Source: Streptomyces coacervatus (lineage in GTDB: Bacteria > Actinomycetota > Actinomycetes > Streptomycetales > Streptomycetaceae). Taken from it: a DNA stretch of 64,000 nt. Positions 34,844 through 44,162 of this stretch are shown piece after piece. The stretch is taken from assembly GCF_029223485.1 (NCBI RefSeq), contig NZ_JARHTP010000001.1:620001-684000 (forward strand). The letters run 5' to 3'. A model generated the notes under the pieces. It was not told where the DNA came from. It saw only the letters and a list, made by a program, of their open reading frames with translations, and did not search any database. Each line of letters starts with the position of its first letter. Positions within the stretch are counted from its first letter, which is position 1. A program made the position numbers and the translations under genes.

Positions 34844-37800
34844 TCATTCGTCGGCGGCCGGTTCGTGTGCCTCGCGGCAGCCCAGTTCCCGGAAGAGCGT
34901 CATCGCTTCGGTGCGGGCCGTTCGCGCGGCCGTGCTGTTGCCGTGTGCTGCCCACACCTGGGCCAGGTCCCGGAGCGTGCGGGCCCGCCACAGTGGCAGG
35001 CGCAGCGCCTCCCACATCGACAGTGCCTGCTCCAGCGGCCGGCGGGCGGAGCCGGGATCGCCGGCCGCCAGATGCCATTCGCCGAGGGTGCGCAGCACCA
35101 GCGCCTCGCCGAACCGGTCCTGGCGCTCGCGGGCCACCGCAAGGCAGCGGTCGAGCCGTGCCCGTGCCTCGTCCAGTCGGCCCTGCCGCAACTCCGTCTT
35201 CGCCAGGGACTGTTCGGTGTACATCACCCCGAACTTGTCGTGCAGCCGGTCGAAGATCCGCAGCGCCTCGTGCAGCAGCCGCTCCGCGTCCGCCAGTGCC
35301 CCCTCGGCCCGGTCACACAGGGCCAGCGACCGCAGGGTCAGTCCCTCGCCGTGCCGGTCGCCTTCCGCGCGGTACAGCTCCAGGGCCCGCGACAGGGCGT
35401 CCCGGGCCGGCGCGCCGCGCCCTTGTTCCCGGTGCACATAACCGATGCCGTACAGCACCCGTGCCCGCGCGCCGCGGTCCGCGGACTCCCCGTACCGCTC
35501 CAGTGCAGCCGTCAGCAGCTCCAACGCCTCGGTGTACCGGGCCTGTTCGCGGCGGGCCGTACCCATTCCGGCGAGCGCCGGCGCCGCGCCCCACGGCATG
35601 TCGCCCTGCGCCTCGAACAGCCGCAGCGCGTCGGCGAAGTAGGCGTACGACTCCTCGAACTCGTCCTGCTCGTAGCGCAGTTGGCCGAGCCCGGTGAGCA
35701 GCCACGCCTCGCCCTCGCCGTCCCCGCTGCGGCGCACCGCCGCGATGGCCGCGGCGTGCGAGCGGGACCAGGCGTCGAACTGGTTGTACAGCGCGGCCGA
35801 ACTCGCGATCAGCGCCCCCGCCAGGTCGCGGGCGGCGCGGTCCATTCCGTGGTCGGCGCAGTACTCCGCCGCGGCCAGCAGACAGGCCTGCTCGGCGGCG
35901 AACCAGGCCGCGGGCCGCTCCAGCAACTCGTCCTCGGCCTGCGGGGCGAGAGCGTCGAGCGGACGCACGGCCTCCGGCCGGGGGAAGTACCGGGCCGCCC
36001 CGCCCGGGCCCCGGGAGGCCGCCCGCTTGGCCAGCCCGAGCCAGCATTCCACCAGCCGCCGCACGGCCGCCGTACGCTCCTCGGTGCTCTCCTCGGACAG
36101 ACAGCGCTCACGGGCGTGCTCGCGGGCCAGGTCGTGGATGCGGTAGCGGCTGCGGCCGGTGTCGTCGGCGCCGAGCACATCGATGAAGTGGCAGTCCACC
36201 AGCCGCTCCACGGCCTCCTCGGCCTCGTCCGTGCCGATGTCCAGCAGCGGAGCGGCGATCCAGGCCGCGAAGTCGGGCAGGTCGAGCAGGGCCAGCCGGC
36301 GCAGCGCCTGCTGCTCCTGCGGGTCGAGGTCGGCGTAACCGAGTTCCAGACTGGTGCGCAACTCCAGGTCCCCGGCGCGCAGTTCGTTCAGCCGCCGCCG
36401 CTCGTCCCGCAGCCGGTCGGCGAGCCGGCCGGGCACCCAGTGCGGGCGGGCCGCGAGCCGGGCTCCGGCGATGCGCACGGCCAGCGGCAGCCGCCCGCAC
36501 AGCGAGACGATCTCGGCGGCCCGCTCCGGTTCGGCACCCGTTCGGTCCGGTCCGGCCACGCGCCGTAGCAGTTCGAGTGCCTCGGCCTGCTCGGGCACGG
36601 TCAGGTCCAGATGGGCGGCGCCCTCCAGCGCGACCAGCCGGCGGCGGCTGGTGACGAGAACGGCGGAACCGGGACCGGGCGGCAGCAGCGGCCGTACATG
36701 GGCCTCGCCGGCCGCGTTGTCGAGGATCAGCAGAATGCGCCGGTGCCCGATGTGCGTGCGATACAGCCCCGTCAGCTCCTCGACCGAGGCCGGCAGCGTC
36801 TGCGGTTCGGCGCCCATGGCGCGCAGCAGCCGGGCGAGGGCGTCGGCGGGCTGCAGCGGGGCGGTGTCGGCCGCCCGCAGGTCCACGAACAGCCTGCCGT
36901 CCGGGAAGAGTTCGGCGGTGCGGTGGCCGACGTGCACCGCGAGGGCGGTCTTGCCCGTGCCGGACCGTCCGGAGATCACACCGATCGGCGGGGCGGTGCG
37001 GCCCGTGTCGTCGACCCCGCCCAGCAGCGACTCGGCCCAGCCGATCTGCTCGGAGCGGCCCACGAAGTCGGCTATGTCCGGCGGGAGATGGGACGGGGCG
37101 GGCCGTGGCCGCGGGCCCTGCGCGCTCCGGAGCGCGGTCTCCCGGGACTTCGAAGGCCCGGCCGGTTTCTCCGCCGTGCTCCGGTGGCCGGGGCCCCAGA
37201 GCTCCGGGTCATTGGTCAGCACCGCCTTGTGCAGCGCCCGCAGCTCCGGCCCCGGGTCGATGCCCAGCTCCTCGCGCAGGACCTCGCGGCCCTCCTGATA
37301 GGTGCGCAGGGCGTCGGAGACCCTGCCGGTGCGCACCAGCGCGGTCATCAACTGGCCGCGCGGCCGCTCCCGGAGAGGGTGTGCGGCGACATGCGCGAGC
37401 AGGGGAGCGATCGCCCGGTCGGCGCGGCCCAGCTCCAGCTGCAGACCGAAGGACTCCTCCTGGCCGACGATCCGCAGTTCTCCGAGGCGGGCCGCCTCGA
37501 TCCGGGCGAACGACTGGCCGAGCCCCTCCAGGGCCTCGGGGCCGCGCCACAGCCCCAGCGCCTCGGACAGCAGGTCGGCGGCCTCCTCGGGGCGGCCCTG
37601 CGCGGCCGAGGTCCGGCCCGAGGTGAGCAGTTCCTCGAACCGGTGGGCGTCGACCTGCGACGGGTCGAGGTCGGCGACGTAACCCGGCGGGCGGGTACGG
37701 ATCAGCTCCGCCTCGCCGACCCTGGCCAGCGCGCGGCGCACGGCCGAGACATGGGTGGCGACCAGGGCGCCGGCGGTGGCGGGTACCCGTTCGTCCCATA

Positions 37801-37948
37801 CGTTGTCGATGAGCCGCTCGGTGGAGAGGACCTCCCCCAGGTGGACGACCAGCGCCGACAGGACGGCCAGGGGTCTGACGCCGCCGAGCGGGGCCCGCCG
37901 GCCGCCGGCCCACACCTCCACCGGACCCAGCAGGCGCACTTCGAACAT
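34844..37948 (-). CDS. SARP-family regulator with NB-ARC ATPase and TPR domain (AfsR-like)
   Basis: 1034 residues, the length and layout of AfsR. Residues 1-95: OmpR-like winged helix (FEVRLLGPVEVW, RRALARVGEAELIRTRPPGYVADL). 100-245: BTAD domain (FEELLTSGR, ALRTYQEGREVLREELGIDPGPELRALH). From ~300: NB-ARC ATPase with Walker A GRSGTGKT (327-334) and Walker B RILLILDN (404-411). From ~700: tetratricopeptide repeats to the end. Such proteins bind direct repeats and activate antibiotic or morphogenesis genes, often after ATP binding or phosphorylation. No biosynthetic cluster is in the window, so its targets may lie elsewhere or be the adjacent wall genes. ATG 37948 with GGGGA upstream. Confidence 0.9.
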   Translation of the reverse strand: MFEVRLLGPVEVWAGGRRAPLGGVRPLAVLSALVVHLGEVLSTERLIDNVWDERVPATAGALVATHVSAVRRALARVGEAELIRTRPPGYVADLDPSQVDAHRFEELLTSGRTSAAQGRPEEAADLLSEALGLWRGPEALEGLGQSFARIEAARLGELRIVGQEESFGLQLELGRADRAIAPLLAHVAAHPLRERPRGQLMTALVRTGRVSDALRTYQEGREVLREELGIDPGPELRALHKAVLTNDPELWGPGHRSTAEKPAGPSKSRETALRSAQGPRPRPAPSHLPPDIADFVGRSEQIGWAESLLGGVDDTGRTAPPIGVISGRSGTGKTALAVHVGHRTAELFPDGRLFVDLRAADTAPLQPADALARLLRAMGAEPQTLPASVEELTGLYRTHIGHRRILLILDNAAGEAHVRPLLPPGPGSAVLVTSRRRLVALEGAAHLDLTVPEQAEALELLRRVAGPDRTGAEPERAAEIVSLCGRLPLAVRIAGARLAARPHWVPGRLADRLRDERRRLNELRAGDLELRTSLELGYADLDPQEQQALRRLALLDLPDFAAWIAAPLLDIGTDEAEEAVERLVDCHFIDVLGADDTGRSRYRIHDLAREHARERCLSEESTEERTAAVRRLVECWLGLAKRAASRGPGGAARYFPRPEAVRPLDALAPQAEDELLERPAAWFAAEQACLLAAAEYCADHGMDRAARDLAGALIASSAALYNQFDAWSRSHAAAIAAVRRSGDGEGEAWLLTGLGQLRYEQDEFEESYAYFADALRLFEAQGDMPWGAAPALAGMGTARREQARYTEALELLTAALERYGESADRGARARVLYGIGYVHREQGRGAPARDALSRALELYRAEGDRHGEGLTLRSLALCDRAEGALADAERLLHEALRIFDRLHDKFGVMYTEQSLAKTELRQGRLDEARARLDRCLAVARERQDRFGEALVLRTLGEWHLAAGDPGSARRPLEQALSMWEALRLPLWRARTLRDLAQVWAAHGNSTAARTARTEAMTLFRELGCREAHEPAADE

Positions 37949-38337
37949 CGTTCCCCGATCGCCGTATCACCCGCCCCGCGGATCACGGCAGAAGATATCG
38001 ACGAACGCGCCGACGACATGGCGATGACCGGGTCGCCGTGTCCGAATCCGGTCGGCCCGGTGTGCTGGTGCCGCCCACCCGCAACCGCGGTGCTGAGATG
38101 GGCTGTTGTCCGCTGCTCGGTCAGTCCCGGACGGCTCTCCTCCCCATGGCCGGTTGGCTGGATTCCGCCACCCGGACAACCGGGTCGCTTCCAGGGGAGA
38201 CGGTTCGCGCGCCGTCGTCGTATGACCGCCGACGCGAGAAAAAAACCCGCGGTCCGAGGGGCATACGGACGCGCCTCCCGGGGCGTCAACGGCTCGAAAG
38301 CACCACGTCAGTTCGACCACGCCCCGGGAGCATGCCG
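37949..38337. other. Divergent promoter region
   Basis: 389 bp between the SARP gene and the lipoprotein gene, which are transcribed away from each other. The inverted repeat ACCCGG-ACAA-CCGGGT lies at 38170-38185 and could be a regulatory site. I see no gene. Confidence 0.45.
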
Positions 38338-39312
38338 ATGAAGCGCACCGACGCCCCACGCCGGACGGCGGCCATGCGACGCACGACCGCCACCGTGGGC
38401 GTGATCGCCGCACTGGCCTCTGCCGTCCTGACAGGCTGCTCAGTAGGCGCCGACTCGTCCCACCGCACCGCGCCGGCCGCGGGAGCCGAGGCCGCCGCGC
38501 ACGTCAAGGACCTCACCTACGCCGAGGACCTGCGGATCTCGGACGCCGAGCAGCACCTGATCACGCAGTGCATGACCAAGCACGGTTTCCGCTTCCGGGA
38601 GGACCGGACGCTGAGCCTGGAGGAGAGCCGGCCGGTCGGCTATGTCCAGGACGACGTCGAGTGGGCGCGCAGCCACGGCTACGGCAGCAGGATCATGGCC
38701 AAGGAGGACCGCGCCCGCCTGCGCAACCCCAACCTCGCCTACCGCAACTCCCTCTCCCGCCCGCGACAGAGCGCCTATGACACCGCGCTGGACGGCGGCC
38801 GGGACACCGCACTGCTCAGGACGCGGGCGCCCTCCGGCGGCACGATCACCAAGCAGTCCGGCGGCTGCACCGGCGAGGCCGAAAGGACGCTGTACGGCGA
38901 CCCGGCGGCATGGTTCCGGGCCGACGCAACCGTCAGCAACCTGCGCCCCCTGTACGTGGGCAAGCTGCTGCGCGACAAGGAGTTCAAGAGCGCGGTGCGG
39001 ACCTGGTCGCGCTGCATGAGCAGGGCCGGACACCCCTACCCCGACCCCGACGCGGCACGTCAGGCCACGCGCGAGCACAGCGCGCAGCAGACACGGGCCG
39101 AGGAGGCCGGCACCTTCGCGAACGAAACCCGGATCGCGGTCGCCGACGCCACCTGCGCCCGCGCCGTCTCGCTGCGCTCCGTCGGGGAGCGGCGCGAGGC
39201 CCACTACGTCGGCGAACTGGCCGGCAAGTACGGCGACGCCCTCGACGCCCACCGGCGGATGCAGCAGCACGCCCTCGCCCGCGCCGAACGGATCGTCCCC
39301 GCCCGGACCTGA
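38338..39312 (+). CDS. Putative lipoprotein of unknown function
   Basis: 324 residues. Basic N-terminus, hydrophobic segment and lipobox LTGC (signal ends near residue 36), so probably membrane-anchored outside the cell. The mature part is mostly helical and charged, with scattered cysteines (HLITQCMTKHGFRF, WSRCMSRAGHPYPDP, ADATCARAVSLRS). The CMTKHGF and RCMSRAGH segments resemble each other, as in other actinomycete lipoproteins of this kind. I do not recognise a named family. ATG 38338 is chosen because GGGAG ends 7 nt upstream; the ATG at 38332 is too close to it. It has its own promoter region, with no operon partner. Confidence 0.75.
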   Translation: MKRTDAPRRTAAMRRTTATVGVIAALASAVLTGCSVGADSSHRTAPAAGAEAAAHVKDLTYAEDLRISDAEQHLITQCMTKHGFRFREDRTLSLEESRPVGYVQDDVEWARSHGYGSRIMAKEDRARLRNPNLAYRNSLSRPRQSAYDTALDGGRDTALLRTRAPSGGTITKQSGGCTGEAERTLYGDPAAWFRADATVSNLRPLYVGKLLRDKEFKSAVRTWSRCMSRAGHPYPDPDAARQATREHSAQQTRAEEAGTFANETRIAVADATCARAVSLRSVGERREAHYVGELAGKYGDALDAHRRMQQHALARAERIVPART

Positions 39313-39438
39313 CCGGGCCGTCGCCCACCCCTTGATTTCCGTGCCCCCGCGTCACGGACGGAGCTCCGCGACGCCGTTCGCGGATCGCCACCCCATCCCC
39401 ACGCCTCCGACGAGGCGTCAGCAGAACAGGAATCCGCC

Positions 39439-39906
39439 ATGCGCAAACTGACCGTCTCCGTGGCCACCCTCGGCCTGGCCGCCCTCGGCATCGCCCTGCC
39501 GGCCGCCGCCCACGCGGGCCCCGGCTGCAACGCCAACTGGAACTCGCACGGCCGCGACGGCAACGTCCGTGCCTGGGACGGCACCGACTGCGGCGGAACG
39601 CTCCTCGGCGTCACCCCCGGCAGCGACCCCAACTGGGCCGACGGCTTCGGCCCCTTCCAGGGCACGGACGTGAATCGGGCGTCGTCCGTGATGAACAGCG
39701 GTTACGTCGGCGGCAAGGATGTCGTGGCCTTCTACTACTACGCGGACTACGACGACAGGGCGTACGGCTGCCTCAAGCCGGGCGAGCTGTACGTGGACAA
39801 CCTCGGCCGCAACAAGTTCACCAACAACGAGAACATGAACGACAACATCGTGTCGCACACCTGGGTGGCGGCGAGCGCCTGCGCCCCGGGCTCGTTCATC
39901 AGCTGA
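39439..39906 (+). CDS. Secreted peptidase-inhibitor-like protein (family I36)
   Basis: 155 residues. A clear signal peptide (RKLTVSVATLGLAALGIALPAAAHA) and a small Cys-containing mature domain: CNANWNSHGRDGNVRAWDGTDCGG, then NRASSVMNSGYVGGKDVVAFYYYADY and a late CLKPGEL. The spacing and the SSVxN...FYxxxxY..G..xCLxPG pattern fit the I36/SMI group of Streptomyces metalloproteinase inhibitors and their crystallin-like fold. The target protease is unknown. Its start (ATG 39439) is preceded by an AGGAAT-type site, and it is followed by the hairpin at 39934. Confidence 0.75.
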   Translation: MRKLTVSVATLGLAALGIALPAAAHAGPGCNANWNSHGRDGNVRAWDGTDCGGTLLGVTPGSDPNWADGFGPFQGTDVNRASSVMNSGYVGGKDVVAFYYYADYDDRAYGCLKPGELYVDNLGRNKFTNNENMNDNIVSHTWVAASACAPGSFIS

Positions 39907-39933
39907 CACCTGGCTGACACCTGATTGAGGCCC

Positions 39934-39964
39934 ACGGCCCGCCGGCTTCCCGCCGGCGGGCCGT
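39934..39964 (+). terminator. Terminator after the I36-like gene
   Basis: ACGGCCCGCCGGC (39934-39946) pairs with GCCGGCGGGCCGT (39952-39964) over 13 bp, loop TTCCC. It is 28 bp after the stop codon. No U-run follows, as is usual in Streptomyces. Confidence 0.8.
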
Positions 39965-40128
39965 GCCGTCGTGCCGCAGGATGTCCGGCCCACCTCACGT
40001 ACCGACGACTTTCACACAGACGCCACCAGACCCTTCCCTGACGTTTGGTGCTCTTGGAACACTCGCTCCGCGCGCAATCCGTCACATCCGACCGGTCGAA
40101 CATCCTCAAGGCGAGAGGTCCTTCACCC

Positions 40129-42183
40129 ATGCCCGAAGTCAACCGGCGCCGATTCCTGCAGCTCGCGGGCGCGACCACGGCCTTCACCGCACTGTCCAAC
40201 AGCATCCAGCGCGCCGCCGCGCTGCCCGCGAACCACCGCACGGGCTCCATCGAGGACGTCGAGCACATCGTCGTCCTGATGCAGGAAAACCGTTCCTTCG
40301 ACCACTACTTCGGCTCGCTCAGGGGCGTCCGCGGCTTCGGCGACCCGCGCCCGATCGTGACGCGGCAGGACGGGAAGCCGGTCTGGTACCAGTCGGACGG
40401 CACCAAGGACATCCTCCCCTTCCACCCGGACGCGGACGATCTGGGCCTGGCCTTCATCCAGGACCTCCCGCACGGCTGGAACGACGGACACGCCGCCTTC
40501 AACGGGGGCAAGTACGACAAGTGGGTCCCGTCCAAGGGCTCCACGACGATGGCGTATCTGAACCGCAAAGACATCCCGTTCCACTACGCGCTCGCCGACT
40601 CCTTCACCATCTGCGACGCCTACCACTGCTCGTTCATCGGCTCGACCGACCCCAACCGCTACTACATGTGGACGGGTTACACGGGCAACGACGGACAGGG
40701 CGGCGGACCGGTCCTCGGCAACGACGAGGCGGGCTACGGCTGGACGACCTACCCCGAGCGGCTGGAGAAGAGCGGCGTCTCCTGGAAGATCTACCAGGAC
40801 GTCGGCGACGGCCTCGACGCGAACGGCGGCTGGGGCTGGATCCAGGACGCCTACCGCGGCAACTACGGCGACAACTCGCTGCTCTACTTCAACGCGTACC
40901 GGGGTGCCAAGCCCGGCGACCCGCTCTACGACAAGGCCCGCACCGGCACCGACGCGCGCAAGGGCGAGGGCTTCTTCGACCAGCTGAAGGCCGACGTCAA
41001 GGGCGGCAAGCTGCCGCAGATCTCCTGGATCGTCGCCCCCGAGGCCTTCACCGAGCACCCCAACTGGCCTGCCAACTACGGCGCTTGGTACGTCTCCCAG
41101 GTCCTCGACGCGCTCACCTCCTCGCCCGAGGTGTGGGCGAAGACGGCCCTGTTCATCACGTACGACGAGAACGACGGCTTCTTCGACCACCTGATCCCGC
41201 CGTACGCACCTGGCTCCGCCGCGCAGGGCAAGTCGACGGTCGACGTCGGCCCGGACCTGTTCACGGGCAACAGCAGCCACCCCGCCGGCCCCTACGGGCT
41301 CGGCCAGCGCGTGCCGATGATCGTCGTCTCGCCCTGGAGCAAGGGCGGTTACGTCTGCTCCGAGACGATGGACCACACCTCGATCATCCGGTTCATGGAG
41401 CGCCGCTTCGGTGTGCACGAGCCGAACATCTCGCCCTGGCGGCGCGCCATCTGCGGCGACCTGACCTCCGCGTTCGACTTCTCCCGCACGGACACGAAGC
41501 CGGTCGCCCTGCCGGGCACCGACGGCTACCAGCCGCCGGACCACAACCGCCACCCCGACTATGTGCCGACCCCGCCGGCCAACCCGGTCCTGCCCAAGCA
41601 GGAGCCCGGCCTGCGCCCGGCGCGTCCCCTCAAGTACGCCCCGTACGTGGACGGTTCGGCGGACACGGCCTCCGGGAAGTTCACGCTGGCCTTCGCCTCG
41701 GGCGCCAAGGCGGGCGCCGCCTTCCTGGTGACCTCCGGCAACCGCACCGACGGGCCGTGGAGCTACACCACCGAGGCCGGCAAGACCGTCTCGGACACCT
41801 GGAACTCGGCGTACTCGAACGGCTCGTACGACCTGGCCGTGCACGGTCCGAACGGCTTCCTGCGCGTCTTCAAGGGGCCGAACAAGGTGGCAGGGCCCGA
41901 GGTCACCGCCCGCCACAGCGGTGACAACATCGAGCTGACCTTCACCAACAAGGGCTCCGGCACGGTCGGTCTGAAGCTGTCCGGCGGATACGGATTCAAG
42001 TCCCGGACCTTCACCGTGCGTTCCGGCGCCACGGCGAAGTACACCGTCGACCTCGCCGCGAGCCGGCGCTGGTACGACCTCACCGTCACCTCCGCGGCCG
42101 ACGCGACGTTCCTGCGGCGATTCGCCGGACATGTCGAGAACGGGCAGCCGGGGGTGAGCGACCCGGCGATCATCGCCGGCTGA
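40129..42183 (+). CDS. Phosphocholine-specific phospholipase C (Tat-exported)
   Basis: 684 residues. Tat signal NRRRFLQLAGATTAFTAL. The phosphoesterase domain (about 35-465) has HIVVLMQENRSFDHYFGSLRGVRGFGDP, the active-site Thr/metal region, TYDENDGFFDHLIPP with a DENDGFFDH metal motif, and SPWSKGGYVCSETMDHTSIIRF. Two repeats of the DUF756-like C-terminal domain follow. This class hydrolyses phosphatidylcholine or sphingomyelin-type head groups outside the cell and often feeds phosphate scavenging; I saw no convincing PHO box upstream. ATG 40129 is the family start; upstream frame is open but lacks the Tat signal at its head. Confidence 0.92.
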   Translation: MPEVNRRRFLQLAGATTAFTALSNSIQRAAALPANHRTGSIEDVEHIVVLMQENRSFDHYFGSLRGVRGFGDPRPIVTRQDGKPVWYQSDGTKDILPFHPDADDLGLAFIQDLPHGWNDGHAAFNGGKYDKWVPSKGSTTMAYLNRKDIPFHYALADSFTICDAYHCSFIGSTDPNRYYMWTGYTGNDGQGGGPVLGNDEAGYGWTTYPERLEKSGVSWKIYQDVGDGLDANGGWGWIQDAYRGNYGDNSLLYFNAYRGAKPGDPLYDKARTGTDARKGEGFFDQLKADVKGGKLPQISWIVAPEAFTEHPNWPANYGAWYVSQVLDALTSSPEVWAKTALFITYDENDGFFDHLIPPYAPGSAAQGKSTVDVGPDLFTGNSSHPAGPYGLGQRVPMIVVSPWSKGGYVCSETMDHTSIIRFMERRFGVHEPNISPWRRAICGDLTSAFDFSRTDTKPVALPGTDGYQPPDHNRHPDYVPTPPANPVLPKQEPGLRPARPLKYAPYVDGSADTASGKFTLAFASGAKAGAAFLVTSGNRTDGPWSYTTEAGKTVSDTWNSAYSNGSYDLAVHGPNGFLRVFKGPNKVAGPEVTARHSGDNIELTFTNKGSGTVGLKLSGGYGFKSRTFTVRSGATAKYTVDLAASRRWYDLTVTSAADATFLRRFAGHVENGQPGVSDPAIIAG

Positions 42184-42260
42184 ACTGTCGGGTAAAGGAT
42201 GGTGAACAGCGGATCGCGGGGACTGGTGGGGTGCGGGTGGGCCCGGGGTAGTGTGCCCCG

Positions 42261-43100
42261 GTGACCACGCATTCGAACACCCCTGCAGGCTGGTTCCCGG
42301 ATCCGCACGGAGCGCCCCAGACCCTCCGCTACTGGGACGGCACCCAGTGGACCCAGCACACCAACACGGACCAGCAGCAGGCACCTCAGCACCAGGCACC
42401 TCAGCAGCAGGTGCCGCAGCAGGCCGCCGGGCCGGACCCGCGTGTGCAGCGTCAGGTGCAGCAGCAGGCCGGGGTCGCCGCCGGCGGCCCCGGCGGCGGC
42501 AGCCTGTTCACCGAGCCGGTTCTGGTGGTCAACCAGAAGGCCAAGCTGATCGAGCTGACCAACGAGTACACGGTCATGGATCAGAACGGCCATCAGATCG
42601 GCTCGGTGACCGAAGTCGGGCAGAGCACGCTGAAGAAGGTGGCGCGCTTCGTCTCCAGCCTCGACCAGTTCATGACCCACCGGCTGGAGATCCGCGACGC
42701 CTACGGCCAGCCGCAGTTGCTGCTGACCCGGCCCGCCAAGGTCTTCAAGTCCCGTGTGCTCGTGTCGCGTCCGGACGGTTCGTCCGTCGGCGAGATCGTT
42801 CAGCAGAACATGATCGGGAAGATCAACTTTGCGATGAACGACGCCAACGGCCAGCAGGTCGGTGCGATCAAGGCGGAGAACTGGCGGGCCTGGAATTTCG
42901 CGATCGTGGATCACGCCGACAACGAGGTCGCCAGGATCACCAAGACCTGGGAAGGCCTCGCCAAGACGATGTTCACGACCGCGGACAACTACGTTCTGCA
43001 GATCCACTACCAGCTGCCGGAACCGCTGTTGAGTCTTGTCGTGGCGACGGCGCTGACCGTGGACACGGCGCTCAAGCAGGACTCGCGCGGACTGGGTTAG
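42261..43100 (+). CDS. DUF2510 and LURP-one/scramblase-like protein
   Basis: 279 residues. The N-terminus is a DUF2510 module (PAGWFPDPHGAPQTLRYWDGTQWT). A Gln/Pro-rich linker at ~37-70 (QQQAPQHQAPQQQVPQQAAG) follows. The rest matches the phospholipid scramblase/LURP-one beta-barrel: LFTEPVLVVNQKAKLIELTNEY, then LEIRDAYGQPQLLLTRP and DHADNEVARITKTWEGLAKTMFTTADNYVL, ending with a hydrophobic helix (PLLSLVVATALTVDTAL) that may insert in the membrane. GTG 42261 is the start. It lies 77 bp after the phospholipase gene; function unknown. Confidence 0.85.
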   Translation: MTTHSNTPAGWFPDPHGAPQTLRYWDGTQWTQHTNTDQQQAPQHQAPQQQVPQQAAGPDPRVQRQVQQQAGVAAGGPGGGSLFTEPVLVVNQKAKLIELTNEYTVMDQNGHQIGSVTEVGQSTLKKVARFVSSLDQFMTHRLEIRDAYGQPQLLLTRPAKVFKSRVLVSRPDGSSVGEIVQQNMIGKINFAMNDANGQQVGAIKAENWRAWNFAIVDHADNEVARITKTWEGLAKTMFTTADNYVLQIHYQLPEPLLSLVVATALTVDTALKQDSRGLG

Positions 43101-43136
43101 AGCCGCGATTGGTGGTCGGCCGGCTGCGGGTTCGTC

Positions 43137-43165
43137 GTGGCTGGTCGCGCAGTTCCCCGCGCCCC
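43137..43165. repeat. Dispersed intergenic repeat, copy A
   Basis: A 29-bp stretch that begins GTGGCTGGTCGCGCAGTTCC and ends CCGCGCCCC. It recurs at 52413-52442 and, inverted with an internal insertion, at 57284-57338. All copies lie between genes. This looks like a widespread Streptomyces intergenic repeat. Confidence 0.75.
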
Positions 43166-43196
43166 ATAAAGGGCGTTGCTCGCACCGCCGGCTTAC

Positions 43197-44162
43197 TCAG
43201 AGCGGTGTGAGGTGTCCCGGATCTGAAGGCTGCCGGGGTATCAACGCCGGTTCCGGAGTTGCCGTTTCCGGCCGTAGGGCCAGGACCGCGGCCACCGGGT
43301 GCTCCTCGTCGACCGTGATGACGGGAGCAACCGGAGCGACGACAGCGGGGGTTGCCCGGGTCAGCAGTACGACGCCCCGGGACGCAAGTGCCGCGCCCGC
43401 GAGGGCGAGCAGTATGCCCTCCGCGCCGCCGCGCAGCCCCTGGCCGAGCATGGTGAGGCCGATCACCGAGGCCGCGACCGGGTTGGACAGCGTCACCACC
43501 GCGAGCGGGGCACCGAGCCCGCCCCGGTACGCCGTCTGGGACAGCAGCAGTCCGCCCACCGCGAAGGCGGCCACCAGTACCGCCACCAGGACGACCTGCA
43601 GGCTCAGCACGGAGCCGGACCGGTCGGTCGCGGCCACCGTCACGGTCTGCGTGAGCGCCGACGCGACGCCCGAGGCGAACCCGGACGCCGTGGCGTGCCG
43701 CAGGCCCGGCCGGGCCCCCGGCCGCGACAGCAGCCCGATCAGCGCGGCCGTGCTCCCCGCCACCGCCAGCGCCTCGGTCAGGCTCAGCACCTGCTCGGGC
43801 GCGGAGCCGGACGCGGTGACCAGCAGTGCGGCCAGCCCGGCCAGCGTCAGCGCGGTGCCCCGCCACTCGGTCGCGCTGACCTTCCGTCCGGCCACCCGCG
43901 CCCCCATCGGCACCGCGGCGACCAGGGTGAGCGCGCCGAGCGGCTGAACGACGGTGAGCGGACCGTACTTGAGGGCCACGACGTGCAGCAGCGCCGCGCC
44001 GGCGTTCAGCCCGACCGACGCCCACCAGGCGCCCGTGCCCAGCAGGCGCAGCATGCCGGCGTCGGAGCTGCGGGAGGCGAGCCGCTCCTGGGCCACCGCC
44101 GCGGCCGCGTAGGCGACGGCGGAGACCAGGGACAGGGCGACGGCGACGAGTGTGGCGGTCAT
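43197..44162 (-). CDS. DMT-superfamily transporter
   Basis: 321 residues with about nine to ten short hydrophobic spans. The N-terminal half has LVAVALSLVSAVAYAAAAVAQERL and YGPLTVVQPLGALTLVAAVPMGARVAG, the layout of the EamA/DMT group of small-molecule exporters. The C-terminal ~45 residues are a polar tail (VDEEHPVAAVLALRPETATPEP). ATG 44162 overlaps the stop of the PAP2 gene (ATGA), so both are translated together under the promoter next to the TetR gene. Cargo unknown; a lipid or headgroup product of the phosphatase is possible. Confidence 0.85.
   Translation of the reverse strand: MTATLVAVALSLVSAVAYAAAAVAQERLASRSSDAGMLRLLGTGAWWASVGLNAGAALLHVVALKYGPLTVVQPLGALTLVAAVPMGARVAGRKVSATEWRGTALTLAGLAALLVTASGSAPEQVLSLTEALAVAGSTAALIGLLSRPGARPGLRHATASGFASGVASALTQTVTVAATDRSGSVLSLQVVLVAVLVAAFAVGGLLLSQTAYRGGLGAPLAVVTLSNPVAASVIGLTMLGQGLRGGAEGILLALAGAALASRGVVLLTRATPAVVAPVAPVITVDEEHPVAAVLALRPETATPEPALIPRQPSDPGHLTPL

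Noticed and set aside
34844..37948. A biosynthetic gene cluster marked by the SARP regulator
   Set aside because: No PKS, NRPS, terpene or RiPP gene is in the window. SARPs also occur as stand-alone global regulators, as AfsR does.
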